The notes: generated from the sequence alone by a model not told the origin. A stretch of DNA of 64,000 nucleotides from Pirellulales bacterium (GCA_019636345.1 JAHBXQ010000006.1:186001-250000), one strand, 5' to 3'; counted from the stretch's first letter, positions 18,057 through 27,680 are shown. Made by a program: numbers and translations.

Positions 18057-18111
18057 TTCGCACAGCCGACCGAGCCAAGACAAGTGATGTGCCAGCGGAG
18101 CTTGTGTAGGA

Positions 18112-18130
18112 TTGCCTGTCGGAACGGCAA
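18112..18130. promoter_or_regulatory. Inverted repeat TTGCC-N9-GGCAA
   Basis: A perfect 5-bp inverted repeat sits between the divergent GH106 and GH2 genes. TTGC and GCAA are separated by 11 bp, as at 1616-1636. It lies about 25 bp upstream of a promoter-like sequence and may be an operator. Confidence 0.35.
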
Positions 18131-18153
18131 GTCGCCGCGTCGATGGGCCAACA

Positions 18154-18182
18154 TTGGACTCCGCCCCGACTGTCTGTTATAG
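18154..18182 (+). promoter_or_regulatory. Candidate sigma70-type promoter for the GH2 gene
   Basis: TTGGAC at 18154-18159 and TTATAG at 18177-18182 are separated by exactly 17 bp. This would place a start near 18190, about 36 bases before the GH2 ATG. Prediction by eye only. Confidence 0.35.
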
Positions 18183-18225
18183 CTGGTCGGCAGAGCGACT
18201 GACTAGCAATGCCAGGATACGAACC

Positions 18226-20634
18226 ATGCTTTGCCCCATGCCTGCAAAGGCACTCTCCGCCCTTGCAATCTCTGCCTTCTGGGCCTGCTCGGCTTGTGCG
18301 GGCGAACAGTTGCTCCTTGACGCTGGTTGGCGTTTCTGCCAGGGGGACGACGCAACTTGGGCGGCCGCCGACGTCGACGCTGCCGACTGGTCGTCGATCG
18401 ACCTGCCCCATGATTGGAGCATCCGCGGGGAGCGCCTCGCCGCCGCCCCTGCCGAGGGGCATGGCGGATACTTCCCGGGGGGCGTCGGTTGGTATCGCCG
18501 CACGTTTCGCATTCCCGCCAGTTGGAAGTCGAAGCGGATCGCCGTTGAGTTCGAGGGCGCGTACCGTCGCACCGAGGTGTGGTGCAACGGGCGACTGCTT
18601 GGAAATAACACGAATGGGTACCTGCCGTTTCGCTTCGACCTGACGCCGCATCTTAAACCCGAGGGCGACAACGTCCTGGCGGTCCGCGTCGAGAACGACG
18701 ACCTCCCCAACTCACGGTGGTACACCGGCTCGGGGATCTATCGACACGTCCGGCTTGCCGCGAGGAATCCCGTGTTCGCTGATCCTGCTTCTTGGAGCGT
18801 GACGACTCTCAAGACCGATCCCGATGCGGCAGTAATCCAATGTGCTGCGCAAATCCGGAACGAGTCGCCGGCGTCCGCCATGGTGCACGTCGAGTTCGCG
18901 CTGGTCGATCCTGCCGGCCGTTACGCGGCGGCGAAGTCGGAACCGAGCACCGTCGCCGCGGGGGAAGCCGCAGATTTCACGACGTTGGTGCGAGTTCCCG
19001 CGCCGCAGCTGTGGTCTCTCGATCATCCGCACCTCTACGACGCCGTTGTCCGGACATACGTCGACGGGCGGCTCGTCGACGACCTTCGCGACAACGTCGG
19101 CATTCGCACCGTGGCTCTTTCGAGCGAGCGCGGATTCCTCCTCAACGGGCAGCCGCTCAAGCTCGTCGGCGGAAATCTGCACCACGACCACGGCCCCCTC
19201 GGCGCTGCGTCGTTCAACATGGCCGAGGAGCGCCGCGTGCGGCTCCTCAAGGCCGCGGGGTTCAATGCAATTCGCACCTCTCACAATCCGCAGGCCCCGG
19301 CGTTTCTGGCCGCATGCGACCGGCTAGGCATGTTGGTCGTCGCAGAAGGGTTCGACCACTGGGAAGCCTCGAAGACCAAGCATGACGACGGCCCTCAGTT
19401 CGCCGAGCGCGGCCCAGACGAGATCGAACGGATGGTCCGCCGCGATCGGCGCCATCCGTCGATCGTCATGTGGAGCATCGGCAACGAGGTCTACGAACGG
19501 GGCAAGCAGCGGGGCGTGGAGCTCGCGCGTGAGCTTGATCAACGAGTCCGCGAGATCGATCCCTCGCGTCCGGCGACAATCGGACTCAACGGATTGGGGC
19601 CGAACCAAGAATGGGCCGAACTCGACCCGCTGTTCGCCCTGGTCGACGCGACGGGATACAACTACGAGCTCCACCGGGCCGAGGAAGACCGCCGCCGCGT
19701 TCCGGGCCGGCTGATCTACGGCTCCGAAACCTATCCTCGCGACGTCTTCGCCGACTGGCACGCTGTCCAGCAACATCACTACGTCTTCGGCGCTTTTGTA
19801 TGGAGTGCGGTCGATTACCTGGGCGAAGCGGGGATCGGGCGAGTCTTTCCTCCCGGCGAGGAGGCGCGACCGCACTGGGTGGGGAATCACTTCCCCAGCC
19901 ACGGCGCGGATTGCGGCGATCTCGACCTCCTCGGACGCCGTCGGCCCCACTCGCACTACCGCAACATTGTCTGGAACCGCGGGGAACGGTTGTTCGCGGC
20001 CGTTCAGGTCCCGGAGCCTGACGGAGGCCGCTGGCAACCGACGCTGTGGTCTCCGCCAATGCTTGCCGACCACTGGACCTGGCCGGGGCTTGAGGGCCGG
20101 CCGCTCCAGGTCGAAGTCTTCAGCCGCTGCGAGACTATCCTCGTCCTGCTCAATGATTCGCTCGTCGCCGAGCAATCCATGAGCGAAGAGACCGAGTTTC
20201 GCGCCGTGGTCGAAGTCCCGTACGAGCCGGGCCGACTGACGGTCGTTGGCCTCGAAGGGGGTCGCGAGACCGAACGGTGCGAACTTGCCGCCGCCGGAGA
20301 GCCCGTGGCCGTGCGACTTGTCGCCGAGTCGCCCGCCGTCCCCGCGCGTCGACAGTCGATCGCCTTCGTCACGGTCGAGGTGGTCGACGCTGCGGGCGAG
20401 GTCTGCCCCCATGCTGATCATAGGGTCGAGTTCGCCGTCACTGGCCCGGCGACAATCGCGGCGGTCGGCAGCGCGGACCTTGCGACGACCGAGTCCTATC
20501 TGGCGAATCCCCGCAAAGTCTACCAGGGGCGGGGCCAAGTCATCCTGCGCGCGAACGGGACCCCGGGGACGATCCGCCTGCGGGCCTCCGCTCCGGGGCT
20601 CCTCCAGGCCGAAGCGACGATTCTCGCCGAATGA
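18226..20634 (+). CDS. GH2 glycoside hydrolase, beta-galactosidase type, exported
   Basis: The longer open frame contains 38 residues of non-family sequence, so I start at ATG 18226, which follows CAGGAT by about 8 bases. The 802-residue product has a signal peptide (ALSALAISAFWACSACAG) and the GH2 domains: sugar-binding jelly roll (WSSIDLPHDWSIRGE, GVGWYRRTFRIP, NSRWYTGSGIYRHVRL), Ig domain, TIM barrel (GGNLHHDHGPLG, IRTSHNPQAPAFL) and a C-terminal Ig-like domain. The acid/base Glu is near residue 421 in WSIGNEVYERG; the nucleophile Glu is near residue 501 in YGSETYPRD. This is the short GH2 subtype with DUF4982-like C-terminal domains, distinct from the LacZ-type copy at 7143-10565. The precise beta-linked sugar is not determined. 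Confidence 0.9.
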   Translation: MLCPMPAKALSALAISAFWACSACAGEQLLLDAGWRFCQGDDATWAAADVDAADWSSIDLPHDWSIRGERLAAAPAEGHGGYFPGGVGWYRRTFRIPASWKSKRIAVEFEGAYRRTEVWCNGRLLGNNTNGYLPFRFDLTPHLKPEGDNVLAVRVENDDLPNSRWYTGSGIYRHVRLAARNPVFADPASWSVTTLKTDPDAAVIQCAAQIRNESPASAMVHVEFALVDPAGRYAAAKSEPSTVAAGEAADFTTLVRVPAPQLWSLDHPHLYDAVVRTYVDGRLVDDLRDNVGIRTVALSSERGFLLNGQPLKLVGGNLHHDHGPLGAASFNMAEERRVRLLKAAGFNAIRTSHNPQAPAFLAACDRLGMLVVAEGFDHWEASKTKHDDGPQFAERGPDEIERMVRRDRRHPSIVMWSIGNEVYERGKQRGVELARELDQRVREIDPSRPATIGLNGLGPNQEWAELDPLFALVDATGYNYELHRAEEDRRRVPGRLIYGSETYPRDVFADWHAVQQHHYVFGAFVWSAVDYLGEAGIGRVFPPGEEARPHWVGNHFPSHGADCGDLDLLGRRRPHSHYRNIVWNRGERLFAAVQVPEPDGGRWQPTLWSPPMLADHWTWPGLEGRPLQVEVFSRCETILVLLNDSLVAEQSMSEETEFRAVVEVPYEPGRLTVVGLEGGRETERCELAAAGEPVAVRLVAESPAVPARRQSIAFVTVEVVDAAGEVCPHADHRVEFAVTGPATIAAVGSADLATTESYLANPRKVYQGRGQVILRANGTPGTIRLRASAPGLLQAEATILAE

Positions 20635-20878
20635 GCGCTTGGGGGCGTCCGTGGTTCAAACCAACCTCAATCTCCCCGGGAGCCGCACAGGCCTCTAGGG
20701 GCAAGCCCCCGGATTGCAATGAGTTGCGGGATCCGGGGCGTAGGCTGCAACCCCCTGCCCTGCACTCGCTTCCTGGCGCGGGTAGGATAAAGGGGAGCCC
20801 TTTTCCTGGCGTTCGGCCTCGGCATTTCGCCTTGGGAGCCGTCTCCTCCCCCTGGAATCTCCCGTGCGAATTTGCGAC
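20635..20878. other. Intergenic region with nested inverted repeats
   Basis: GGGGC-AA-GCCCC at 20698-20709 is followed by CCGGAT (20709-20714) paired with ATCCGG (20731-20736), whose loop includes TTGC twice, 10 bp apart. There is no T-run, so a Rho-independent terminator is doubtful. The region may mark the boundary between the GH2 gene and the next plus-strand group. Confidence 0.35.
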
Positions 20879-21982
20879 ATGCCCACCGTCCTGCGAGTCC
20901 TGCTGCTTGCCCTCGCGACGTTCGCGACAGCCGTCGCCGCGACGGCCGACGAGGCCGAATTGCTCGCCCAGCCAGGGCTCCTTAGCAGCGAGTTCATCTA
21001 CGACGAGGCGCCATTTCCGTCGTGCCATGCCGCGACGATCGTCGACACCCCTGCGGGGCTGGTCGCCGCTTGGTTCGGCGGCACGCACGAACGCCATCCC
21101 GACGTGGGAATCTGGGTCTCCCGCCACGACGGTCGGCGGTGGTCGACGCCGGTCGAAGTTGCCAACGGGCTCGTTCCGGACGACAAGCAGCGTTACCCGA
21201 CCTGGAACCCCGTGCTCTTCCAGCCGACTCGCGGCCCCCTGATGCTGTATTACAAGGTTGGCCCGACGCCGCAGAATTGGTGGGGCATGGTCATGTCCTC
21301 CGCCGATCACGGCGCCAGTTGGTCGGAGCCCCGACGACTGCCAGAGGGGATTCTCGGCCCAATCAAGAACAAGCCGATCGAACTGCCCGATGGCACGATC
21401 CTCTCTCCTTCCAGCAGCGAGGACCAAGGCTGGCGGGTCCATTTCGAACGCTCGACCGACGGCGGCCAGACCTGGACTTCGACCGGCCCGGTCAACGATG
21501 GCAAAGCGATCGGCGCCATTCAACCCAGCATTCTTCGCCACGCCGATGGCCGCTTGCAGGCTCTGGGACGGACCCGCTCGCACGGAATTTTTCAGGTCTG
21601 GTCGAGCGACCAGGGCCGCACTTGGGGCGAGTTGACCACCTTGCCGCTCCCCAACCCCAGTGCGGGAACCGACGCAGTCACGCTGGCCGATGGCCGGCAT
21701 TTGCTCGTCTACAACCATAGCGGCGTCTATAAGGTCCGCACGCCGTTGAACCTCGCCGTCTCGCGCGACGGGATGGCGTGGGAGTCGGTGCTCGTGCTTG
21801 AGGACGAACCGGGGCAGGAGTTCTCCTACCCGGCGATCATCCAGGCCAACGACGGGCACGTTCACATCGTCTACACCTGGCATCGGACGCGGATCAAGCA
21901 CGCGGTCGTCGACCCCGCGCTGCTCGTCGCCAAACCGCTGCCCGCCGAACCGGTCGCGGACGCGCCGCCAGCCGAAAACTGA
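20879..21982 (+). CDS. BNR-repeat sialidase-like protein, exported
   Basis: The product is 367 residues from ATG 20879 (an alternative GTG lies at 20864) with a signal peptide (VLRVLLLALATFATAVAATA). It is a beta-propeller with Asp-box repeats: SSADHGASW, STDGGQTW and SSDQGRTW. This places it in the BNR_2 group often called exo-alpha-sialidase. The canonical FRIP arginine motif of true sialidases is not visible, so sialic acid is not a safe substrate call. It sits 60 bp before a NanA/DapA-type aldolase, a pairing expected for release and cleavage of 2-keto-3-deoxy sugar acids. Some sialidase-like (GH33) domains act on Dha or Kdo in rhamnogalacturonan-II, which would fit here. That last step is inference. 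Confidence 0.7.
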   Translation: MPTVLRVLLLALATFATAVAATADEAELLAQPGLLSSEFIYDEAPFPSCHAATIVDTPAGLVAAWFGGTHERHPDVGIWVSRHDGRRWSTPVEVANGLVPDDKQRYPTWNPVLFQPTRGPLMLYYKVGPTPQNWWGMVMSSADHGASWSEPRRLPEGILGPIKNKPIELPDGTILSPSSSEDQGWRVHFERSTDGGQTWTSTGPVNDGKAIGAIQPSILRHADGRLQALGRTRSHGIFQVWSSDQGRTWGELTTLPLPNPSAGTDAVTLADGRHLLVYNHSGVYKVRTPLNLAVSRDGMAWESVLVLEDEPGQEFSYPAIIQANDGHVHIVYTWHRTRIKHAVVDPALLVAKPLPAEPVADAPPAEN

Positions 21983-22042
21983 CCCCGAGGCGCCGGTTGT
22001 ACCGGCGGCCGCGCCAACCACTCACTCCGCTCTAGCTGCAAT

Positions 22043-23011
22043 ATGACGCACGACATGGCCCAACCCATGCGAGGCATTATCCCCCCGCTGGCGACCCCGC
22101 TCACGCCGCAGGGCGAGTTGGACGAAGCTGGTTTGGCACGGCTCATTGAGCATGTCATCGGCGGCGGGGTGCATGGGGTCTTCATCCTCGGCACGACGGG
22201 CGAAGGTCCCTCGCTCAGCGTTGCGCTTCGCCGGCAGGTGATCGACGCGACGGCAAAACACGTCGACCGCCGCATCCCCGTGCTGGTCGGGGTCACCGAT
22301 CCGTCGCTGGCCGAGTCGCTCGCCCTGGCCGAGGCTGCGGCCGCCGCCGGTTGCGACGCGATCGTGGCGGCCCCGCCGTATTACTTTCCCGTGGACCAAC
22401 CGGCGCTGCTCGGCTACTTCCAAACGCTCGCCCGCTCGGCACCGCTGCCGACGGTGCTGTACAACATGCCGGCGGTGACGGGATTGTCGATCGCCCCCGA
22501 GACGGTCGAATGCCTCGTCGACGAGCCGGCGATCGTCGGGCTCAAAGACAGCTCGGGGGACCGAGACTACTTCCAGGCGGTCCGGATCGCCACGCGGCGG
22601 AGGGTCGATTTCCCGCTGTTTGTGGGGCCAGAGCACCTGCTTGCCGAGTCGCTGCGGGCTGGGGGCGACGGCGGGGTAAGCGGCGGGGCGAACGTGTTCC
22701 CCGAGTTCTTCACCGAGTTGTACGACGCCCATTTCTGCGGCGACGCGGCCCAGGTCGCAGCGGCCGAGGAGCGGGTCCAGCGGCTCGGCGCCATCTACCG
22801 CGTCGGCCCCGTGACGATCCCCGCGATCATCGCACGCACCAAGGCGGCCCTCGCTGCTCGCGGCTTGTGCGGCCCAACGACGGCCCCGCCGCTCGCGCCG
22901 GCAAGTGCCGAGGAAGCGAAGGCAGTCGGCGTGATCGTAGAGCAACTGATCCAACGAACTCCGCTGGCGGCTTCGGCTCCAAGCCCAGTCTCCACGGGAC
23001 TCATCGGTTAG
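22043..23011 (+). CDS. DapA/NanA-family class I aldolase or synthase
   Basis: The 322-residue cytoplasmic protein has the dihydrodipicolinate synthase/N-acetylneuraminate lyase TIM barrel: GVFILGTTGEGPSL, VLVGVTDPS, AAPPYYFPVDQP, the YNMP motif (Tyr near residue 140) and the Schiff-base Lys near residue 168 in VGLKDSSGD. Family members cleave or form 2-keto-3-deoxy acids through pyruvate. Lying in a sugar locus next to a sialidase-like gene rather than with lysine genes, it is more likely a catabolic aldolase for a keto-deoxy acid (Kdo, Dha, sialic acid or a deoxy aldonate) than a biosynthetic DapA. No strong ribosome site precedes ATG 22043; an internal Met five codons in is possible. Confidence 0.85.
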   Translation: MTHDMAQPMRGIIPPLATPLTPQGELDEAGLARLIEHVIGGGVHGVFILGTTGEGPSLSVALRRQVIDATAKHVDRRIPVLVGVTDPSLAESLALAEAAAAAGCDAIVAAPPYYFPVDQPALLGYFQTLARSAPLPTVLYNMPAVTGLSIAPETVECLVDEPAIVGLKDSSGDRDYFQAVRIATRRRVDFPLFVGPEHLLAESLRAGGDGGVSGGANVFPEFFTELYDAHFCGDAAQVAAAEERVQRLGAIYRVGPVTIPAIIARTKAALAARGLCGPTTAPPLAPASAEEAKAVGVIVEQLIQRTPLAASAPSPVSTGLIG

Positions 23012-23123
23012 AATCAAGGTCAGCAACTCCCCGATTGTCCGCCGCTGCTGAGCCGATCCGGACGGTTGGGCGTCGCCCCCTCCTGCACCTCTTGTCCTGC
23101 CCCCGCGTCGGGCGCGTCGTGGC

Positions 23124-26100
23124 ATGAACCTCGCAAACCAATCACGCATCGGACGGTTGCCGACGATCACCGCCGTTGCGGCAATCGCGGCGATGCTGGG
23201 AACGGCGGTGCGAACCGCCATCGCTGAGGACCGGCCGATCAGCTTCTCGCACCAAGTCCGCCCGATCCTGGCCGAGAATTGCTTCCACTGCCACGGGCCC
23301 GATCCGTCGACCCGCGAGGCCGATCTGCGGCTCGACCTGTGGGACGCCTCCCCTGACGACGCCTTGACCGCCGAATCAGTCGTCACGCCGGGGGAGCCGG
23401 ATGCGAGCGAGCTCGTTGCTCGGATCACGAGCCGCGACCCCGATTTGCGGATGCCCCCGGCCGACTCGGACAAGTCGCTGAGCCTGGCCGAGACGGCGAC
23501 CCTGGTCGAGTGGGTGCGTCAGGGAGGCCGCTACGAGCAACACTGGGCCTTCACGGCGCCCGAGCGGCCGGCGCTTCCCCAGGTCAAGCAGACCGATTGG
23601 GTGCGGAATCCGATTGACGCCTTCGTGCTCGCGCGGCTCGAGGCGGAGGGGCTCCGCCCCTCGCCCCCTGCGACGCCCGGGACGCTGCTCCGCCGGGTAA
23701 GCCTCGACCTGACCGGGTTGCCGCCGACGCTTGAGGAGATCGACGACTTTGCTCGCCGGGCGGAGGACGACGCGTACCGCGCGCTCGTTGATCGGTTGCT
23801 CGTCTCTCCTCGCCATGCCGAACACTGGGCCCGGGCTTGGCTCGATGCGGCCCGCTATGCCGACTCCGACGGCTACGAGAAGGACCATCCGCGCAGCGTG
23901 TGGATGTACCGCGACTGGGTCGTCGACGCCCTGGACCGTGACATGCCCTACGACGAGTTCGTCGTTCGCCAGATCGCCGGGGACCTGCTCCCCGACGCGA
24001 CCCAGGCCGATCGCGTGGCAACGGGGTTCTTGCGGAATTCGATGGTCAACAAGGAAGGAGGAATCGACCCCGAGCAGTTCCGCATGGAGGCGATGTTCGA
24101 CCGGATGGACGCGATCGGCAAGTCAATCCTCGGGCTCACGCTGCAGTGCGCCCAGTGCCACTCGCACAAGTACGACCCGCTGTCGCACACGGAGTACTAC
24201 CGGCTGTTCGCGTTTTTGAATCATTTCCACGAAGCGGAAATGGCCACGTACTCGCCGGCGGAACTCGCGCAAATCGAACAGATCCGTCGCCAGACGGCGG
24301 TACTCGAGGATGAGTTGAAGCGGACCGCTCCCGCGTGGGAGTCCCAGGTCTCCGCATGGGCCGACGATTTGGCCGCCAGTCAGCCCGAGTGGGCCGTGCT
24401 CCGCCCCGAGTTGGACGGCAGCGGCGGGCAGAAGCAATACCTGCAGGAGGACGGCTCGATTCTCGCCCAGGGGTACGCCCCGCCGCAGGTGACGTCGACG
24501 TTCGAGGCGGTGGTCGAGTTGCCGTCGATCTCGGCGATTCGCGTCGAACTGCTCAACGATCCCAACCTGCCGCTGGGGGGGCCGGGCCGGGGCCGCCGCG
24601 GGTTGTGCTATCTGTCGGAGATTCGCGTCTTCGCAGCCCCGGTCGACGCCCCGGACCAGAAGACCGAGTTGAAGCTTGCCGCCGCGTACGCCGACGTCAA
24701 CCCGCCGCCAGCAACGCTTCCCCGCACGGACGAAGACGGCGAGAAACCGGATCGCCTCGTCGGACCGGTCAAGCTGGCCGTCGACGGGGACGATCTCACG
24801 GCTTGGTCGATCGACATCGGCCCCGGGCGGAGCAACGTCCCCCGACAAGCGGTCTTCGTGCTCGACAAGCCGCTGGCATGCGCCAAGCCGACGCGGGTTA
24901 CGGTGACCTTGGCTCAATTGCATGGCGGACGATCGCTCTTCTCGCTGATGACTGACATTTTCGGCCGATTCCGCCTGTCGGCGACCGCCGCTTCGTACGA
25001 CGGCTCGGCCATGGCGCCCGCTCGTGTCGCCGAAGCGCTGGCGACTCCTGCCGCCAGCCGTACGCCGGCGCAGCTCGCCGAGTTGTTCACCGCGTGGCGG
25101 ACCACTCGTCCCGAGTGGCAGGCGACCAATTCCGCGATCGACGCTCTCTGGGCCGCGCATCCGCGGGGGGCTACGCAACTGGTCGTCGAGGAGCGGACCA
25201 CGCCCCGCCGGACCTGCCGGCTCGACCGCGGCGACTTCCTCGCTCCGGCCGAGGAGACCCCGCCCGGCACGCCGGCGTTTCTCCACCTCTTCGAGTCGGA
25301 ACGCCCCGATCGTCTGGCGCTCGCCCGCTGGTTGGTCGATCGCAACTCGCCGACCGCCGCCCGGGCGATCGTCAACCGCGTCTGGCAGGGATACTTCGGC
25401 ACAGGGCTGGTCGCCACGTCCGACGATTTCGGGTTGCAGGGGGAGCCCCCTTCTCATCCTGAGTTGCTCGATTGGCTGGCGGTCGAGTTCATGGAGCATC
25501 ATTGGAGCTTGAAGCATCTTCACCGGTTGATTGTGACGTCCGCCGCGTACCGACAAGAGTCGCGGGGGACGCCGGAACTGCTCGCCCGCGATCCGCAGAA
25601 CCGGTTGCTCGCACGCGGACCGCGCGGCCGTCTGCCGGCCGAAGGGGTGCAAGATCTCGCGCTCGCGGCCAGTGGGTTGCTCAACCCGCAGCGCGGCGGC
25701 CCTGCCGTGCATCCGCCGGCCCCGCAGTTCCTGTTCGAGGTCCCCGCCAGTTACGAACCGAAGATCTGGGCCGAGAGCCCCGCGCCCGACCGCTATCGCC
25801 GGGCCCTGTATGTGTTCCGGTTCCGCTCGGCGCCGTTCCCCGTGCTGGAGAACTTCGACGCCCCGGCCGGCAACGTGGCCTGCGTGCGGCGGTCCAGTTC
25901 AAACACGCCGATGCAGGCCCTGACGCTGCTCAACGAGACGCTGCTCGCCGAGTGCGCGCAATCGCTGGCCGATCACGCCCTGGCCGTACCGGGCGATGAT
26001 CTGCGGCGAATCGACGCGGCGTTTCGCCGCTGCACGTCTCGCTCGCCCGGAGCCGAGGAATCGGCCGTGCTGGTCGAGTTCCTGGATCGCCAGCGACAGC

Positions 26101-26240
26101 GGTTTGCGTCAGGGGACGCCGACCCCGCGGCAATCGTCGGATCCGACTCCCCGGGCGCCGTTCCCCCCGCGGAGCGCGCGGCTTGGTTCGCACTCGCCCG
26201 AGTGCTGCTCAATCTCGACGAAACGATCTCGAAGAACTGA
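23124..26240 (+). CDS. PSCyt1-DUF1549-DUF1553 planctomycete cytochrome protein
   Basis: At 1038 residues with an N-terminal signal segment, this protein has the domain order typical of planctomycetes. First comes a PSCyt1 cytochrome-like domain with a CFHCH haem motif (HQVRPILAENCFHCHGPDP). Next comes DUF1549 (NPIDAFVLARLEAEGL, RRVSLDLTGLPPT) including a second CAQCH motif. A long beta-rich insert follows, then DUF1553 (RLALARWLVDRNSPTAARAIVNRVWQGYFG, FGLQGEPPSHPELLDWLA, NTPMQALTLLNE). The family is very abundant in this phylum and its function is not established; periplasmic redox or sugar oxidation has been suggested. The DUF1501 partner starts 9 bp after its stop, so the two form a unit. 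Confidence 0.9.
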   Translation: MNLANQSRIGRLPTITAVAAIAAMLGTAVRTAIAEDRPISFSHQVRPILAENCFHCHGPDPSTREADLRLDLWDASPDDALTAESVVTPGEPDASELVARITSRDPDLRMPPADSDKSLSLAETATLVEWVRQGGRYEQHWAFTAPERPALPQVKQTDWVRNPIDAFVLARLEAEGLRPSPPATPGTLLRRVSLDLTGLPPTLEEIDDFARRAEDDAYRALVDRLLVSPRHAEHWARAWLDAARYADSDGYEKDHPRSVWMYRDWVVDALDRDMPYDEFVVRQIAGDLLPDATQADRVATGFLRNSMVNKEGGIDPEQFRMEAMFDRMDAIGKSILGLTLQCAQCHSHKYDPLSHTEYYRLFAFLNHFHEAEMATYSPAELAQIEQIRRQTAVLEDELKRTAPAWESQVSAWADDLAASQPEWAVLRPELDGSGGQKQYLQEDGSILAQGYAPPQVTSTFEAVVELPSISAIRVELLNDPNLPLGGPGRGRRGLCYLSEIRVFAAPVDAPDQKTELKLAAAYADVNPPPATLPRTDEDGEKPDRLVGPVKLAVDGDDLTAWSIDIGPGRSNVPRQAVFVLDKPLACAKPTRVTVTLAQLHGGRSLFSLMTDIFGRFRLSATAASYDGSAMAPARVAEALATPAASRTPAQLAELFTAWRTTRPEWQATNSAIDALWAAHPRGATQLVVEERTTPRRTCRLDRGDFLAPAEETPPGTPAFLHLFESERPDRLALARWLVDRNSPTAARAIVNRVWQGYFGTGLVATSDDFGLQGEPPSHPELLDWLAVEFMEHHWSLKHLHRLIVTSAAYRQESRGTPELLARDPQNRLLARGPRGRLPAEGVQDLALAASGLLNPQRGGPAVHPPAPQFLFEVPASYEPKIWAESPAPDRYRRALYVFRFRSAPFPVLENFDAPAGNVACVRRSSSNTPMQALTLLNETLLAECAQSLADHALAVPGDDLRRIDAAFRRCTSRSPGAEESAVLVEFLDRQRQRFASGDADPAAIVGSDSPGAVPPAERAAWFALARVLLNLDETISKN

Positions 26241-26249
26241 GTCGCCGTC

Positions 26250-27680
26250 ATGAACTTGCCTCCCGAACACGACAGAACTTCCGTCGCCCGACAGGTCTCG
26301 CGCCGTTGGTTCTTACGCGAGTGCGGCGTCGGTCTGGGGGCCGTGGCGCTCAGCCGACTGGCTGCCCAGGGCGCCGTCGCCGCGGCCGATCCGCTCGCCC
26401 CGAAGCTGCCGCCGTTCGCCCCGCGGGCCAAGCGGGTCATCTTTCTGTTCATGGCGGGCGCCCCCAGCCAGCTTGAATTGTTCGACTACAAGCCGCTGCT
26501 GGCGAAGCATCATGGCGAGCTCCCTCCCGCGGAGCTGCTCAAGGGATATCGTGCCGCGTTCATTAACCCCAACTCGAAGCTCATGGGCCCGCGGTTCCAA
26601 TTCGCCAAACACGGCGCCAGCGGGACCGAGGTTTCCGAGTTGCTTCCCGAGTTCGCGAAGATCGTCGACGAGACGACCATCGTCAAATCGATGACGACCG
26701 ACGCCTTCAACCACGCCCCGGCCCAATTGCTGATGAGCACCGGCTCGATGCAGTTCGGCAAGCCGAGTCTCGGGTCGTGGGCCCTGTACGGACTGGGGTC
26801 GGAGTGCGACAACCTGCCCGGATTCGTCGTTTTCAGCACCGGCCAGAAGGGCCCCAGCGCCGGCAACGCGAACTGGGGCAGCGGTTTTCTCCCTCCCGTG
26901 TACCAAGGGGCCCAGTTCCGCTCCGTGGGGGACCCCGTGCTGTATCTGTCGAACCCGCCAGGAGTCGATCGACGGCTCCAGCGCGAGTCGATCGACGCGA
27001 TCAACGCTCTCAACGAGCGGCAGCTTGCCGTGCTCGGCGACCCGGAGATCGCCGCCCGCATCCGCTCCTACGAGATGGCGTTCGAGATGCAAGCCAGCGC
27101 CCCCGAGGTGATGGACCTTTCGCAGGAGCCGCAGCACGTGCTCGAGATGTACGGCGCCAAGCCGGGCGAGCGGTCGTTTGCCAACTGCTGCCTGTTGGCT
27201 CGACGAATGGTTGAGCAGGGGGTCCGCTTCGTCGAAATCTTTCACGAGGCGTGGGACCAGCACGGCAGCCTCGTGAAGGACATTCAGAAGAATTGTCTCG
27301 ACACCGATCGAGCGAGCGCCGCGCTCGTGGCCGATCTCAAGCAGCGCGGGCTGCTGGACGACACGCTGGTGATTTGGGGGGGCGAGTTCGGCCGCACCCC
27401 CATGGTCGAGGGGGGCGGGTTCGACGGCCGCGACCATCACCCCAACGCCTTTACCATGTGGCTCGCCGGCGGCGGCGTCCGGGCCGGGACCGTACACGGC
27501 GAAACCGACGACCTGGGATTCAACGTCGCTCGCGATCCGGTCCATCTCCGCGACCTGCATGCGACAATCCTCCATCTGCTCGGCTTCGACCACGCCCGAT
27601 TGAGCGTCAAGCACCAGGGCCTCGCCCAACGCCTCACCGGGGTGGAACCGGCGCGGGTCGTTCGTGAGATCTTGGCGTAG
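26250..27680 (+). CDS. Tat-exported DUF1501 protein
   Basis: This 476-residue protein has a twin-arginine signal (VSRRWFLRECGVGLGAVAL) and the DUF1501 fold, a sulfatase/phosphatase-like alpha/beta domain: VIFLFMAGAPSQLELFDYKP, GLGSECDNLPGFVVF, LVIWGGEFGRTPM, RDHHPNAFTMWLAGGGVRAG and ILHLLGFDH. It is the standard partner of PSCyt1/DUF1553 proteins and directly follows one here with a 9-bp gap. The conserved DHHP-type stretch suggests metal binding. The reaction is unknown. Its position between the keto-deoxy-acid aldolase and GH78 suggests a role tied to sugar use, not shown by the sequence itself. Confidence 0.9.
   Translation: MNLPPEHDRTSVARQVSRRWFLRECGVGLGAVALSRLAAQGAVAAADPLAPKLPPFAPRAKRVIFLFMAGAPSQLELFDYKPLLAKHHGELPPAELLKGYRAAFINPNSKLMGPRFQFAKHGASGTEVSELLPEFAKIVDETTIVKSMTTDAFNHAPAQLLMSTGSMQFGKPSLGSWALYGLGSECDNLPGFVVFSTGQKGPSAGNANWGSGFLPPVYQGAQFRSVGDPVLYLSNPPGVDRRLQRESIDAINALNERQLAVLGDPEIAARIRSYEMAFEMQASAPEVMDLSQEPQHVLEMYGAKPGERSFANCCLLARRMVEQGVRFVEIFHEAWDQHGSLVKDIQKNCLDTDRASAALVADLKQRGLLDDTLVIWGGEFGRTPMVEGGGFDGRDHHPNAFTMWLAGGGVRAGTVHGETDDLGFNVARDPVHLRDLHATILHLLGFDHARLSVKHQGLAQRLTGVEPARVVREILA

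Noticed and set aside
20879-21982. Calling the BNR protein a true sialidase
   Set aside because: Asp-boxes are present but no FRIP motif is visible, and the context fits pectin better than sialoglycans.
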